The notes under the pieces are model-generated. The model was given only the letters and a program-made list of their open reading frames with translations. It ran no database searches and was not told the DNA's origin. Shown here piece after piece: positions 1-9,578 of a DNA stretch of 55,588 bases (within the stretch, counting starts at the first letter, position 1; each line of letters starts with the position of its first letter). The DNA is from Clostridiales bacterium (lineage in GTDB: Bacteria > Bacillota > Clostridia > Oscillospirales > Oscillospiraceae). Both the position numbers and the translations under genes were made by a program. Location of the stretch: the NCBI GenBank assembly GCA_021202515.1, contig JAJQCW010000070.1, positions 1 through 55,588 on the forward strand, written 5' to 3'.

Positions 1-53
1 TATTTTGTTGCTTGCGCAACAAAACTCCTGCGGAGGGCTCCTATAACTTTTCG
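1..53. repeat. 53-bp intergenic repeat, left copy
   Basis: This copy matches the reverse complement of 12259-12311 with three differences by eye. It holds a palindrome of TTTTGTTGC and GCAACAAAA around a 4-nt loop, followed by a second small hairpin, CTCC-TGC-GGAG. It begins at the window edge, so it may extend further left. It resembles a REP-like intergenic element rather than an insertion-sequence end, since no transposase is present. Confidence 0.75.
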
Positions 54-94
54 TTACACTTAATTCTGCTGGAAATGACTTTTTTGACAATCTG

Positions 95-129
95 AAGCGG
101 CGCTTCGTGAAAGAAGCGCCGCTTTTTTT
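95..129 (+). terminator. Rho-independent terminator of an upstream gene
   Basis: A perfect 12-bp stem (AAGCGGCGCTTC at 95-106 pairing with 113-124) around a GTGAAA loop is followed by a run of T. It would end transcription of a plus-strand gene lying left of the window. No gene is visible between it and ntpF, and 130-485 otherwise holds only promoter-like sequence. Confidence 0.75.
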
Positions 130-200
130 GCATCAAAAAATTCATTTTTCCATTCCTTCGACTTTTTTTAAGATTCATTAGTTTTAATTTTCGTAGTATG

Positions 201-229
201 TTGATTTTTATAAAATATGGTGGTATACT
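201..229 (+). promoter_or_regulatory. Sigma-A-type promoter upstream of the V-ATPase operon
   Basis: TTGATT (201-206) and TATACT (224-229) are separated by 17 nt. This is the best promoter in the AT-rich leader and would give about 250 nt of untranslated RNA before ntpF. A second, weaker candidate lies closer to the gene: TTGTGC at 349-354 and TACAAT at 373-378, with 18-nt spacing. Confidence 0.55.
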
Positions 230-485
230 ACCCAATAGTAACCGCGGATAACCTGTCCTCTTTTGCCATTTTGCCCATTGCGCTTGCCAATGGCTTTTTT
301 TGCACAACACTTTTTTTGATAATGTGCCAAAAAGAACAAAAATTGTCCTTGTGCAAAGGGTACAAATTGAGGTACAATAAGAACAGGCGAAATGTTGAGT
401 GGTACACACAAGATGTAGCATACCCATTTGTGGGTCCATCGAAGCAATTTGCGGAAAAATCTTAAGAACGAAAGGCGGTGAGACG

Positions 486-800
486 ATGTCTCTGGAAGCA
501 GTCAAACAGGTGAACCAGGCGGAAGAGGATGCCAGGGTCCAAAAGGCCCAGGCCGCTCAGGATGCCCGCAGGCTCGTTGCTGACGCAGAAAAAGCCAGCG
601 CCCAAAAGCTGGCCCAGGCCAAGGAGAAGGCCCGGGCGGAAAACGCGGCGCGGATGACCCAGGCGGAACAGAACGCTGCGGCCCATCTGGCGGCGGTGGT
701 CCGGGAAACCGAGGGTGCCTGCGATCAGCTTCGTGCCGAGGCCCAAGGACGGCTTGAAAAAGCAGCGTCACTGATTGTCAGAAGGGTGGTGGATGGCTAA
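486..800 (+). CDS. ntpF: V-type ATPase peripheral-stalk subunit (G/H type)
   Basis: This 104-residue protein is almost entirely one charged, Ala/Gln/Glu-rich helix with no membrane segment, as expected for the small stalk subunit (NtpF, or AhaH/subunit G) that pairs with subunit E and holds the catalytic head against rotation. The start at 486 follows AAAGGCGG. An upstream in-frame ATG at 399 has no ribosome-binding site and would add an atypical extension. It is the first gene of the ATPase operon, and its TAA overlaps the ATG of ntpI by one base, implying translational coupling. Identity rests mainly on position and coiled-coil composition, because the family is poorly conserved. Confidence 0.85.
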   Translation: MSLEAVKQVNQAEEDARVQKAQAAQDARRLVADAEKASAQKLAQAKEKARAENAARMTQAEQNAAAHLAAVVRETEGACDQLRAEAQGRLEKAASLIVRRVVDG

Positions 801-2767
801 TGTCCATCGTCAAGATGAAGCGCGTCAAGCTGTTGGCGTTGGCCTGCGACCAGGAAGCGCTTCTGTCCCAACTGGAGCGGCTGGGCTGCGTGGAGATCTC
901 CGAACCGGCGGACAAGCTGGCTGACCCGGACTGGACGGCCCTGTTGGGCCGGAACACCAGCGGCTTGGGCCAGGTGAAGGGCCAGCTCAACGAGCTGAGC
1001 GCCGCGCTGGACGCTCTGAAAAAGTACGCAGGCGTCAAGGGCAGCGCCCTGAAACCCCGCACCAAGATCCAGGAACAAGACCTCTTCGACCCAGACCGAA
1101 TGGAGGACGCCCTTGGCCATGCCAAGGCGATCAACGACAGCGTATCCGCTATCACCCAGCTCAACTCCCGGGAGAACCAGCTCAACGCCCAGCGCGCCAG
1201 CCTGGTTCCCTGGACAACGCTGGATCTGCCGCTGGAGACCGGCTCCACCGAAAACGTGGAGATCGTGATGGGGGCGTTGCCCGCCACCTCCTCCCTGGAC
1301 GACCTGCGGGGGGAACTGGACCAGGCTGCGCCGCTGTCTCAGGTCATCTCAGTCAGCGCGGACAAGGAGCAGCAGTACATCCTGCTCCTGTGCCACAAAT
1401 CCCAGTGGGCTGACGCTCAGGCGGCGATGAAGCCCTACTCCTTCACCGCCACCCGGTTTGATAAAAACATGACCGGGACGGCGACGGAAAACATCGCCGC
1501 AGTGGACCGGGAGCTGGCGGAGGTCGCCGCCCAGCGCCAGGCCGAAATCGAAAAAATCAAGACTCATTCCGACTGCCTCAACGCCCTACAGGTGATCACC
1601 GACCGCCTGAACCAGGACGCCGCCCGGGAAGCCGCCCGGGAGCGGGCCATGACCGACGGCACCGTCATCTTCCTGGAGGGCTGGGTCCCCGCCCCCAAGC
1701 TGAACAAGGTGCAAAAGGTGCTGGACTCCTTTGACGCGGCCTATTCCTTCCGGGACCCGCAGGAGGGCGACGACATCCCCACCCAGTTGGACAACCCCAA
1801 GTGGATGGACTGCATCAACATGGTCACGGAGATGTACTCCCTGCCCGCCTATAACGGCATCGACCCCAACCCCCTGTACTTTTTCTGGTACGTGTTCTTC
1901 TTCGGCTTCATGTTCGCCGACGTAGCATACGGTATCATCATCCTGGCGGCATGTCTGGCCATCATCAAAGTCCTTGACCCCAAAAAGACCATGGGACGGA
2001 TGTTCCACCTGGGCGTCTGGCTGGGAGGCAGCACCGCCTTCTGCGGTCTGTTCGTGGGCGGCTTCTTCGGCAACGCGCTGGAAGTCATCTACGAGAACTT
2101 TATCCCCGGCGGCACCGCCGCCATGCCCGGCTGGCTGGTGACCTTCTGCAACGGCATCATCGTCAACCCCGTGAACGACCCCATGACGGTGCTGATCATC
2201 GCCATCGTCATCGGCTGTTTCCACCTGCTCATGGGCCAGTGCATCCACATCTATATGGGCTTCCGGGACGGAACGCCGGTGGACGCGCTGCTGGACGTGG
2301 TCCCCTGGTGGATCGTCTTTGTGGGCATCGGGGCAATCGTGCTGGTCGGCACCCCTGTTGTGCTCATCGCGGGCGTTGTCGTCCTCATCTGCACCCAGGG
2401 CCGTCACGCCGCCAGCTTCTTCGGCAAGCTCTGGGGCGGCATCTCCAGCCTGTATGACATCACAAGCTGGCTCAGCGATGTGCTGTCCTACGCCCGTCTG
2501 ATGGCCCTGATGCTGGCCACCAGCGTCATCGCGCAGGTGTTCAACACCTTGGGCGCGCTCCCCCGGAACATCCTGGTCTTTATCATCGTGTTCCTCATCG
2601 GCCATGCGTTCAACATCGCCGTCAACCTCATCGGCACCTATGTCCACGCGGCCCGTCTCCAGTACCTGGAGTACTTCAACAAGTTCTATATTTCGGGCGG
2701 TATTCCCTTCCGTCCCCTGAAATACGACACCAAATACACCGACATTCTCACCAAGGAGGAAAATTGA
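800..2767 (+). CDS. ntpI: V-type ATPase membrane subunit I (a subunit)
   Basis: This 655-residue stator subunit forms the ion half-channels against the K ring. The N-terminal half (about 1-330) is cytosolic and helical, and the C-terminal half carries about seven to eight membrane segments. The segment with SYARLMALML places an arginine at 566, and AARLQYLEYF places one at 619. These look like the two essential arginines of the family's ion pathway (positions judged by eye). Length is typical for NtpI. It is followed after 2 nt by ntpK, preceded by AAGGAGG inside the end of this gene. Confidence 0.95.
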   Translation: MSIVKMKRVKLLALACDQEALLSQLERLGCVEISEPADKLADPDWTALLGRNTSGLGQVKGQLNELSAALDALKKYAGVKGSALKPRTKIQEQDLFDPDRMEDALGHAKAINDSVSAITQLNSRENQLNAQRASLVPWTTLDLPLETGSTENVEIVMGALPATSSLDDLRGELDQAAPLSQVISVSADKEQQYILLLCHKSQWADAQAAMKPYSFTATRFDKNMTGTATENIAAVDRELAEVAAQRQAEIEKIKTHSDCLNALQVITDRLNQDAAREAARERAMTDGTVIFLEGWVPAPKLNKVQKVLDSFDAAYSFRDPQEGDDIPTQLDNPKWMDCINMVTEMYSLPAYNGIDPNPLYFFWYVFFFGFMFADVAYGIIILAACLAIIKVLDPKKTMGRMFHLGVWLGGSTAFCGLFVGGFFGNALEVIYENFIPGGTAAMPGWLVTFCNGIIVNPVNDPMTVLIIAIVIGCFHLLMGQCIHIYMGFRDGTPVDALLDVVPWWIVFVGIGAIVLVGTPVVLIAGVVVLICTQGRHAASFFGKLWGGISSLYDITSWLSDVLSYARLMALMLATSVIAQVFNTLGALPRNILVFIIVFLIGHAFNIAVNLIGTYVHAARLQYLEYFNKFYISGGIPFRPLKYDTKYTDILTKEEN

Positions 2768-2769
2768 AC

Positions 2770-3255
2770 ATGGAAGAATTACTGGCTAACGGCGGTCTGT
2801 ATATCGCTGTCATCGGCGCGTCTCTCGCCGTAGGTTTGGCTTGCGCCGGCTCCGGCCGCGGCGTTGGTACGGTTGGCGAGGCCGCTGCGGGCGTCATCTC
2901 TGAGGACCCCGGCAAGTTCGCGTCCTGCCTGATTTTGCAGATCCTGCCCGGCACCCAGGGCCTGTATGGTCTGGTCGTCTGGTTCTACGCCCTGTTCACC
3001 CTGGGCATCATCGGCGGCACCCCCGCCACCCTGACCGTCGCGCAGGGCATCGGTTACTGCTTCGCCTGCCTGCCCATGGGCATCGGCGGCTACGTCACCG
3101 CAATCGCCCAGGGCCGCTGCGCCGCCGCCGGTGTCAACCTGGTGGCCCGCCGTCCGGAAGAAATGTCTAAGGGCATCATCATGGCCATCATGGTCGAGTT
3201 CTACGCCATCCTGTGCCTGCTGGCCTCCTTCCTGATGCTGCTGTTCATGGCTTGA
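2770..3255 (+). CDS. ntpK: V-type ATPase rotor subunit K, probably Na+ binding
   Basis: This 161-residue proteolipid has four hydrophobic helices (two fused c-subunit hairpins) and forms the ion-carrying rotor ring. Residues known to coordinate Na+ in the Enterococcus hirae rotor are all present by eye: Leu59, Thr62 and Gln63 in LPGTQG, Gln114 in AIAQG and Glu143 in MVEFYAIL. Only the second hairpin has the carboxylate, the usual V-type arrangement with one site per subunit. The ATG at 2770 is preferred to the in-frame TTG at 2764 because it follows AAGGAGG at good spacing and the TTG overlaps the ntpI stop. Confidence 0.95.
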   Translation: MEELLANGGLYIAVIGASLAVGLACAGSGRGVGTVGEAAAGVISEDPGKFASCLILQILPGTQGLYGLVVWFYALFTLGIIGGTPATLTVAQGIGYCFACLPMGIGGYVTAIAQGRCAAAGVNLVARRPEEMSKGIIMAIMVEFYAILCLLASFLMLLFMA

Positions 3256-3295
3256 TCCCATCCTGCCCACCATTGCAGAAAGGATGGATTGAACG

Positions 3296-3895
3296 ATGCA
3301 AGGTATTGAAAAAATCACTAGCCGCATCCGCAGCGACGCCCAGGTGGAGATCGACGCGATTTTGGCAAAGGCCAAAGAGGACGCCGCCGCCATCACCGCC
3401 AAGGGCGACGCCGAGGCCCGGCGTACCTATGAGGACCTGACCCGGAAGGGCCAGGCCGCCGCCCAGGAGCGGGAGGAGCATTTGGCTTCCTCCGCCCAGA
3501 TGGAGGCCCGGAAAATGACCCTGGCCGCCAAGCAGGAGATGCTGGACGCCGCCTTCGGTCAGGCGTTGCAGGAGCTGCGGGGGCTGGACGCCGCCGCCAA
3601 CACCGACCTGCTGGCGAATCTGGCTGTCCGGGCCAGCAGCACCGGCGCGGAGCAGGTGATCCTCTCCGCCAGGGACCGGGACGCCTGTGGCGCTCAGGTG
3701 GTGGCCCAGGCCAACAAGCTGCTGAAGGCGGCGGGCAAACCCGCGAAGCTGACCCTCAGCGACCAGACCGGCTCCTTTGAGGGCGGTCTGCTGCTGAGCG
3801 ACGGAGACGTGGAGGTCAACTGCACTTTTGAGACGCTGGTGCGGCTCACCCGGAGCGAGTTGGCGGGCCAGGTGGCAGAGGTCCTCTTTGCCTGA
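3296..3895 (+). CDS. ntpE: V-type ATPase stalk subunit E
   Basis: This 199-residue soluble protein has a long charged N-terminal helix (about 1-100, rich in Ala, Glu, Lys) and a compact C-terminal domain, the normal layout of subunit E, which with the small G/H subunit forms the outer stalk. The C-terminal end includes GGLLLSDGDVEVNCTFETLV, a typical E-subunit stretch in which a conserved GG-(x)-G segment precedes the final helix. The start follows AGAAAGGA. It sits 40 nt after ntpK and 74 nt before ntpC in the standard operon order. Confidence 0.92.
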   Translation: MQGIEKITSRIRSDAQVEIDAILAKAKEDAAAITAKGDAEARRTYEDLTRKGQAAAQEREEHLASSAQMEARKMTLAAKQEMLDAAFGQALQELRGLDAAANTDLLANLAVRASSTGAEQVILSARDRDACGAQVVAQANKLLKAAGKPAKLTLSDQTGSFEGGLLLSDGDVEVNCTFETLVRLTRSELAGQVAEVLFA

Positions 3896-3969
3896 GTCCA
3901 CAGCCAGCCGCGCTCCGAGTTCTGGCGGATGGGCTGCCTGCCCCGCCCGCCTGTGACAAGGAGGAACAA

Positions 3970-4971
3970 ATGGCGAACCAAATCAAAGACACCGATTATC
4001 TGTTCCTCTCGACCCGCATCCACGTCCTCCAGCGCGCCCTGCTGACCCAGGAGCGCATGGACCGGATGCTGGAAGCCCCCACCGACGCAGAGGCCGCCAA
4101 GGTATTGGTGGAATGTGGCTATCCCGAACTGCCCGTTGTGGACGTGGATAGCATCAACACCGCCCTGGCCACCGTGAGGGACAACCTTTATCGGGACCTG
4201 AACAACAACGCGCCCGATCCCAAGCTGATCGACGTGTTCAAACTGAAATACGATTACCACAACGCGAAAACCCTGCTGAAAGCCGAGGCCATGAAGACCG
4301 ACCCCGCCCGGCTGCTGGTGGAGGCGGGACGGTTCCCGTCCACGGTGGTGGCGGAGAGCCTGACCAACGGCAACTTCTCCGCGCTGACCCCCACCTTCGC
4401 CGCCGCTATCCGGGAGGCCCGCGAGATCCTCAGCACCACCCACAACCCCCAGCTCAGCGACTTTGCGCTGGACCGGGCGTACTTCGCGGAGATGCTCCAA
4501 CTGGCTAAGGACACCGGCTCCGACTTCTTGGTGGGCTATGTACAGTTGCTCATCGACGTAGCCAACCTGCGCAGTCTGGTACGGGTGCTCCGCATGGGCA
4601 AGAACGAGGACTACCTGAAAAACGTCCTCTTTGACGGCGGCACCGTGGCCGTCCGCCCGCTGCTGAACGCGGCCACCTCCGGCGGCGAGTTCGGCGCCAT
4701 CTACGGCGTGACCCCCCTGGCCCAGGCTGCCGAGGCGGGCGAAGCCGCCATCAAGGGCGGGTCGCTGACCACCTTCGAAAAGGACTGCGACAACGCCGTC
4801 ATGGACTACGTGTCCGCGGCGAAGTACGTCTCCTTTGGCGAGGCCCCTGTGGTGGGCTACCTGGTGGCCAGAGACAACGAGTTTACGGCGGTGCGGATCA
4901 TCATGACCGGCCGCCTGGCCGGGCTGAGCACCGACCTGATCCGAGAAAGGCTGCGTGAGGCTTATGTATAA
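3970..4971 (+). CDS. ntpC: V-type ATPase subunit C (d-type, rotor cap)
   Basis: This 333-residue, mostly helical soluble protein belongs to the V-ATPase C/d family, the funnel that joins the K ring to the central shaft. The stretch FKLKYDYHNAKTLLKAEA near residue 95 is characteristic of the family. The start is set by AAGGAGG seven nt upstream. The end overlaps the start of ntpG by 8 nt, so the two are probably translated in a coupled way. The 74-nt gap before it shows no clear hairpin. Confidence 0.93.
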   Translation: MANQIKDTDYLFLSTRIHVLQRALLTQERMDRMLEAPTDAEAAKVLVECGYPELPVVDVDSINTALATVRDNLYRDLNNNAPDPKLIDVFKLKYDYHNAKTLLKAEAMKTDPARLLVEAGRFPSTVVAESLTNGNFSALTPTFAAAIREAREILSTTHNPQLSDFALDRAYFAEMLQLAKDTGSDFLVGYVQLLIDVANLRSLVRVLRMGKNEDYLKNVLFDGGTVAVRPLLNAATSGGEFGAIYGVTPLAQAAEAGEAAIKGGSLTTFEKDCDNAVMDYVSAAKYVSFGEAPVVGYLVARDNEFTAVRIIMTGRLAGLSTDLIRERLREAYV

Positions 4972-5275
4972 AATCGCTGTGCTGGGCGACCGGGAGAGCG
5001 TACTGGGCTTCAAGGCGCTGGGTCTGGATGTCCACTCCGCCGAGACCCCTGCGGAGGCCAAAAAGATCCTCCATCAGTTGGCCCGCGACGGCGAGACCGC
5101 CATCATCTACCTGACGGAGCAGTACGCCGCCGAAATGCCCGACGAGATCGCCCGCTACAAGGACGAGGTCACCCCCGCCATCATCCTCATCCCCGGCAAG
5201 GCCGGCAGCCTTGGCATCGGGATGCAGAACATCACCGACTCGGTGGAACGAGCGGTGGGCGCCGACATTATCTGA
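4964..5275 (+). CDS. ntpG: V-type ATPase subunit F
   Basis: This 103-residue Rossmann-like protein begins MYKIAVLGDRESVLGFKALG, the typical opening of subunit F (NtpG in Enterococcus naming), a part of the central rotating stalk that modulates activity. The ATG at 4964 was chosen because homologues start at this motif. An in-frame GTG at 4955 would add three residues. The gene overlaps the end of ntpC and is followed by a 69-nt gap with a GC-rich hairpin before ntpA. Confidence 0.93.
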   Translation: MYKIAVLGDRESVLGFKALGLDVHSAETPAEAKKILHQLARDGETAIIYLTEQYAAEMPDEIARYKDEVTPAIILIPGKAGSLGIGMQNITDSVERAVGADII

Positions 5276-5282
5276 TTTTTCC

Positions 5283-5310
5283 CCCCGCAGCCTGTTCAGG
5301 TGCGGCGGGG
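5283..5310 (+). other. Intercistronic hairpin between ntpG and ntpA
   Basis: CCCCGCA (5283-5289) can pair with TGCGGCGGGG (5301-5310), with a nested CCTG/CAGG step. No T-run follows, so it is unlikely to be a full terminator. It may set mRNA stability or the expression of the membrane/stalk part relative to the catalytic part. Confidence 0.45.
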
Positions 5311-5344
5311 TTCCCCCCATCCTGTTTTGAAAGAAGGTTACCCT

Positions 5345-7114
5345 ATGGGCAAAATTGTCAAGGTTTCCGGCCCGCTGGTGGTGGCTACCGGTATGCTGGA
5401 CGCCAACATGTCCGACGTGGTCCGAGTGGGCGAAGACCGCCTGATCGGAGAAATTTTGAACATGACCGGCGACGCCGCCTCCATCCAGGTCTATGAGGAG
5501 ACCTCCGGCCTCGGCCCCGGCGCGGAAGTCGTCACCACCGGCGCGCAGCTCTCCGTAGAGCTTGGCCCCGGCCTGCTGGAAAACATCTACGACGGCATCC
5601 AGCGCCCCCTGGAGGGCATCATGGCCGTCTGCGGCTCCAACATCAAGCGCGGCATCGAAGTCCCCGCTCTGGACCGTGAAAAGAAGTGGACCTTCGTCCC
5701 CACCGCCAAGGTAGGCGACAAGGTCATCGGCGGCGACTTCCTGGGCGACGTGCAGGAGACCCCCTCCGTGGTGCAGCACATCATGGTCCCCGTGGGTGTT
5801 TCCGGCACCATCAAGTCCATCACCGGCGGCGATTTCACCGTCACCGAGACCATCGCCACCTTGGAGACCGACAGCGGCGAGACCAAAGAGCTGTGCATGA
5901 TGCAGAAGTGGCCCGTCCGTGTTGGCCGTCCCTACACCAAAAAGTTCCCGCCCAAGACCCCTCTCCAGTCCGGCCAGCGTGTCATCGACACCCTGTTCCC
6001 GGTGGCGAAGGGCGGCACCGCCGCCGTCCCCGGCCCCTTCGGTTCCGGCAAGACCGTCGTGCAGCACGCCCTGGCAAAGTGGTCTGACGTGGACATCGTG
6101 GTCTATATCGGCTGCGGCGAGCGCGGCAACGAGATGACCGACGTTCTGCGGGAGTTCCCCGAACTGATCGACCCCCGCACCGGCGAGACGCTGATGAAGC
6201 GGACCGTCCTCATCGCCAACACCTCCGATATGCCCGTGGCCGCCCGTGAAGCGTCGGTCTACACCGGCATCACCATCGCGGAGTACTTCCGTGACATGGG
6301 TTACGACGTGGCCGTCATCGCCGACTCCACCTCCCGCTGGGCCGAGGCCCTCCGTGAGATGTCCGGCCGTCTGGAAGAGATGCCCGGCGAGGAAGGCTAC
6401 CCCGCTTACCTGGCCTCCCGTCTGGCTCAGTTCTACGAGCGGGCGGGCGTGGTGCAGTGCGTCGGCTCCGACAGCACCCGCACCGGCTCCCTGACCGCCG
6501 TTGGCGCGGTCTCCCCTCCCGGCGGCGACCTGTCCGAGCCGGTCTCCCAGGGCACCATGCGTATCGTCAAGGTGTTCTGGTCTCTGGACTCCTCCCTGGC
6601 CTACCGCCGTCACTTCCCCGCCATCAACTGGCTCAGCTCCCACTCCCTGTATATTGACTCCCTGAAACCCTGGTACGATGAAAAGCTCGGCCCCGACTAT
6701 ATCAAAAACCGCAGTTGGGCCATGGCCGTCCTCCAGGAGGAGGCCAGCCTGAACGAAATCGTCCAGTTGGTCGGTAAGGACTCCCTCTCCGCCAAGGACC
6801 AGATGACCCTGGAGACGGCGAAGATGATCCGCGAGGACTTCCTCCAGCAGAACGCCTTTGTGGACGTGGACTCCTTCTCCACCTATCGCCGTCAGTACCT
6901 GATGCTGAAAATGATCAAGGACTACGACGCCAAGTGCCGCGCCGCACTGGAAAAGGGCGCCAACCTCTACGACCTCTTCGCCATCGACGCCCGCAACGGC
7001 ATTGGCCGGGCCAAGACGGTGCCGGAGGACCAGTACGAGGAAGTTTATGCCAAGATCTTCGCCGACATGGAAGCCCAGATCAACGAGGTGGCCGAGAGAG
7101 GAGAAGATGACTGA
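5345..7114 (+). CDS. ntpA: V-type ATPase catalytic subunit A
   Basis: This 589-residue catalytic subunit hydrolyses or makes ATP in the A3B3 head. The P-loop GPFGSGKT lies at residues 230-237, and the long non-homologous insert typical of A subunits (about 110-180) is present, as are the GERGNEM and [12 protein letters not shown] segments. Length matches the family (about 590). The ATG at 5345 was preferred over an upstream in-frame ATG because it follows GAAGG and begins [12 protein letters not shown] as homologues do. The TGA overlaps the ATG of ntpB by one base. Confidence 0.97.
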   Translation: MGKIVKVSGPLVVATGMLDANMSDVVRVGEDRLIGEILNMTGDAASIQVYEETSGLGPGAEVVTTGAQLSVELGPGLLENIYDGIQRPLEGIMAVCGSNIKRGIEVPALDREKKWTFVPTAKVGDKVIGGDFLGDVQETPSVVQHIMVPVGVSGTIKSITGGDFTVTETIATLETDSGETKELCMMQKWPVRVGRPYTKKFPPKTPLQSGQRVIDTLFPVAKGGTAAVPGPFGSGKTVVQHALAKWSDVDIVVYIGCGERGNEMTDVLREFPELIDPRTGETLMKRTVLIANTSDMPVAAREASVYTGITIAEYFRDMGYDVAVIADSTSRWAEALREMSGRLEEMPGEEGYPAYLASRLAQFYERAGVVQCVGSDSTRTGSLTAVGAVSPPGGDLSEPVSQGTMRIVKVFWSLDSSLAYRRHFPAINWLSSHSLYIDSLKPWYDEKLGPDYIKNRSWAMAVLQEEASLNEIVQLVGKDSLSAKDQMTLETAKMIREDFLQQNAFVDVDSFSTYRRQYLMLKMIKDYDAKCRAALEKGANLYDLFAIDARNGIGRAKTVPEDQYEEVYAKIFADMEAQINEVAERGEDD

Positions 7115-8496
7115 TGATCAAAGAGTATAAGACGATAGAAGAGATCTCCGGTCCTCTGATGGTGGTCCGCAAGGTCGCTGGCGTCACCTATGACGAACTG
7201 GTGGAGATCGAGCTGCCGGACGGCAGCATCCGCCGGGGCAAGGTGCTGGAGGTCAACGGCGACAACGCCGTGGTTCAGCTCTTCGAAGCCTCTGCCGGCA
7301 TCAACCTGCGGGATTCCAAGGTCCGTTTCCTGGGCCACCCCCTCCAGTTGGGCGTCTCCAAGGACATGCTGGGCCGGGTCTTCTCCGGCATGGGCGAGCC
7401 TATCGACGGCGGCCCCGAAATTCTGCCGGAGGCTTACCGGGACATCAATGGCCTGGCCATGAACCCCGCTGCCCGTGACTACCCCAACGAGTTCATCCAG
7501 ACCGGCATTTCTACCATCGACGGCCTGAACACCCTGGTCCGTGGCCAGAAGCTGCCCATTTTCTCCGGCTCCGGCCTGCCCCACAACCAACTGGCTGCAC
7601 AGATCGCGCGTCAGGCCAAGGTGCTGGACGGGGAGTCCAACTTCGCCGTGGTGTTCGCCGCCATCGGCATCACCTTCGAGGAGTCCGAGTACTTCACCCA
7701 GGAGTTCACCCGCACCGGCGCCCTGGAGCGCACCGTACTGTTCATCAACCTGGCCAACGACCCCGCCGTCGAGCGTATTTCCACTCCTCGTATGGCGCTG
7801 ACCGCCGCCGAGTACCTGGCCTTCGACCTGGGGATGCACGTGCTGGTCATCATGACCGACATCACCAACTACGCCGAGGCCCTGCGTGAGGTCTCCGCCG
7901 CCAAGAAGGAAGTCCCCGGACGGCGTGGCTACCCCGGCTACCTCTACACCGACCTTGCCACCATGTACGAGCGGGCGGGCCGTCACCTGGGTCAGCCCGG
8001 TTCCATCACCATGATCCCTATCCTGACCATGCCTGAGGACGACAAGACCCACCCCATCCCCGACCTGACCGGCTATATCACCGAGGGCCAGATCATTCTG
8101 GACCGGGAGCTGTACCGGAAGGGCATCCTGCCCCCCGTGGACGTGCTGCCGTCCCTGTCCCGTCTGAAGGATAAGGGCATCGGCGAGGGCAAGACCCGCG
8201 AGGACCACTCCGGCACCATGAACCAGCTCTTCGCAGCCTACGCCACCGGCAAGGAGAACAAGGAGCTGATGTCCATCCTGGGCGAAGCGGCGCTGTCCCC
8301 CACCGACCTGCTGTACGCCAAGTTCTCGGACGAGTTCGAAAAGCGCTATGTGGCCCAGGGGCCGGAGGAAAACCGCTCCATCGAGGAGACGCTGGACCTG
8401 GGCTGGGAGCTGCTGAGCATCCTGCCCGAAACCGAGTTGAAGCGGATCAAGCCCGAATATATCGAGAAGTATCTGCCCAAGAAGGATAAGACCTGA
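7114..8496 (+). CDS. ntpB: V-type ATPase subunit B
   Basis: This 460-residue non-catalytic partner in the A3B3 head has the fold of the A subunit but lacks an intact P-loop, carrying FSGSGLPHN where A has GPFGSGKT. This is the usual state for NtpB. Other family marks are [20 protein letters not shown] in the central domain and [19 protein letters not shown]. It is translationally coupled to ntpA through the TGATG overlap and followed by ntpD after 18 nt containing GGAAGGAGG. Confidence 0.97.
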   Translation: MIKEYKTIEEISGPLMVVRKVAGVTYDELVEIELPDGSIRRGKVLEVNGDNAVVQLFEASAGINLRDSKVRFLGHPLQLGVSKDMLGRVFSGMGEPIDGGPEILPEAYRDINGLAMNPAARDYPNEFIQTGISTIDGLNTLVRGQKLPIFSGSGLPHNQLAAQIARQAKVLDGESNFAVVFAAIGITFEESEYFTQEFTRTGALERTVLFINLANDPAVERISTPRMALTAAEYLAFDLGMHVLVIMTDITNYAEALREVSAAKKEVPGRRGYPGYLYTDLATMYERAGRHLGQPGSITMIPILTMPEDDKTHPIPDLTGYITEGQIILDRELYRKGILPPVDVLPSLSRLKDKGIGEGKTREDHSGTMNQLFAAYATGKENKELMSILGEAALSPTDLLYAKFSDEFEKRYVAQGPEENRSIEETLDLGWELLSILPETELKRIKPEYIEKYLPKKDKT

Positions 8497-8514
8497 GGGA
8501 AGGAGGGATCGTAA

Positions 8515-9210
8515 ATGCCTTCCGCTAACGTAAACGCCACCCGCATGGAGCTGACCAAGCAGAAGAAAAAGCTGCGCACCTCCGTCCGCGGCCACAAGCT
8601 GCTGAAAGACAAGCGCGACGAGCTGATGAAGCAGTTCCTGGAGATGGTGCGGGAGAACCGTGCCCTCCGCAAACGGGTGGAGGACTCGCTGATGCGCGCC
8701 CACGGCAGCTTTACCGTGGCCAGCGCTCTGATGAGCTCCGAGATGATGGAGCAGTCCCTGCTCTATCCCCAGCAGAGCGTCGATTTGGATATGACGTTCC
8801 AGAACATCATGTCGGTCAACGTGCCGCAGTACCACTTCACCACCAAAAGCTCCGACGCCGGGGAGATTTACCCCTACGGCTTCGCCACCACCAGTTGCGA
8901 GCTGGACGACGCGGTGGACGCCCTGTCCTCCGTGTTTGAAGATATGCTCAAGCTGGCCCAGATGGAAAAAGCCTGCCAACTGCTGGCCGAGGAGATCGAA
9001 AAGACCCGCCGCCGGGTCAACGCCCTGGAGTACGTGGTCATCCCCGACTGCGAGGCTAAAATCAAGTCCATTTCCATGAAGCTGGACGAGAACGAGCGCA
9101 ACAACACCATACGCCTGATGAAGGTCAAGGATATGATGCTGGCCGAGAGCATCGAGGAGCGCCGGAAAGAGACCGAAGAGGCCATCGCCGCGTCCCACGA
9201 CGCCAGCTAA
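8515..9210 (+). CDS. ntpD: V-type ATPase central shaft subunit D
   Basis: This 231-residue subunit D has long N- and C-terminal helices that form the antiparallel coiled coil turning inside the A3B3 head. The opening NVNATRMELTKQKKKLRTSVRGHKLLKDKRD is diagnostic (only part of it is needed: TRMEL, KLLKDKRDEL). The C-terminal helix includes RRVNALEYVVIP. The start follows GGAAGGAGG. It is the last gene of the operon, so a separate H/J gene as in Enterococcus is not present. A strong terminator follows. Confidence 0.96.
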   Translation: MPSANVNATRMELTKQKKKLRTSVRGHKLLKDKRDELMKQFLEMVRENRALRKRVEDSLMRAHGSFTVASALMSSEMMEQSLLYPQQSVDLDMTFQNIMSVNVPQYHFTTKSSDAGEIYPYGFATTSCELDDAVDALSSVFEDMLKLAQMEKACQLLAEEIEKTRRRVNALEYVVIPDCEAKIKSISMKLDENERNNTIRLMKVKDMMLAESIEERRKETEEAIAASHDAS

Positions 9211-9233
9211 GCGCATAGCACAACGTAATTAAC

Positions 9234-9276
9234 AAAAACGCTGAGGTTCCGGGAAAACCAGAATCTCAGCGTTTTT
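9234..9276 (+). terminator. Terminator of the V-ATPase operon
   Basis: A 12-bp perfect stem (AAAAACGCTGAG at 9234-9245 with 9265-9276) ends in a T-run and lies 24 nt after the ntpD stop. Its A-rich left arm means it could also work on the other strand. Confidence 0.85.
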
Positions 9277-9307
9277 CACATCAGGACAAAGACTGCCCGA
9301 AAAGCAC

Positions 9308-9339
9308 AGCCGCCTGCGGTGAAAACCGCAGGCGGCTGC
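9308..9339. other. Perfect GC-rich hairpin of unknown role
   Basis: A 14-bp perfect stem (9308-9321 with 9326-9339) closes a GAAA tetraloop. It lies 31 nt after the operon terminator and lacks a following T-run. It could be a backup terminator element or a stable RNA 3' end. The rest of 9340-9510 shows only an A/G-rich run and nothing I can name. Confidence 0.5.
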
Positions 9340-9514
9340 CTGTCAACAAAAAAAGAAAAGAGAGAGAGAGAAAAGAAGATGTTCTAAATGTCCACCCCTA
9401 AGATACCACACCGCCAGGAAAAAGAAGTCAACAAATTGCAACAAAAGTGTGAATCTTTCGTGAACAGCAGAGGATCGTTTACATGAAATAGTGGAATCGT
9501 TTACGGAATACCGC

Positions 9515-9543
9515 TTGCAAAGCGCCGTGAAATCAGATATGAT
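9515..9543 (+). promoter_or_regulatory. Promoter of the HAD phosphatase gene
   Basis: TTGCAA (9515-9520) and TATGAT (9538-9543) are 17 nt apart, about 36 nt before the start codon. An AAAAAAGGAG ribosome-binding site follows. Confidence 0.75.
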
Positions 9544-9578
9544 ATTACCAAACAGAGTAAAAAAAGGAGTGGGGCGCT

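Noticed and set aside
399-485. N-terminal extension of ntpF from an ATG at 399
   Set aside because: No ribosome-binding site and Cys/Ile-rich sequence unlike the family. The start at 486 is well supported.
2764-2769. TTG start for ntpK at 2764
   Set aside because: It overlaps the ntpI stop, and the ATG at 2770 has ideal spacing from AAGGAGG.
9308-9339. Small regulatory RNA gene after the V-ATPase operon
   Set aside because: A perfect hairpin is present, but I see no dedicated promoter and no T-run after it.
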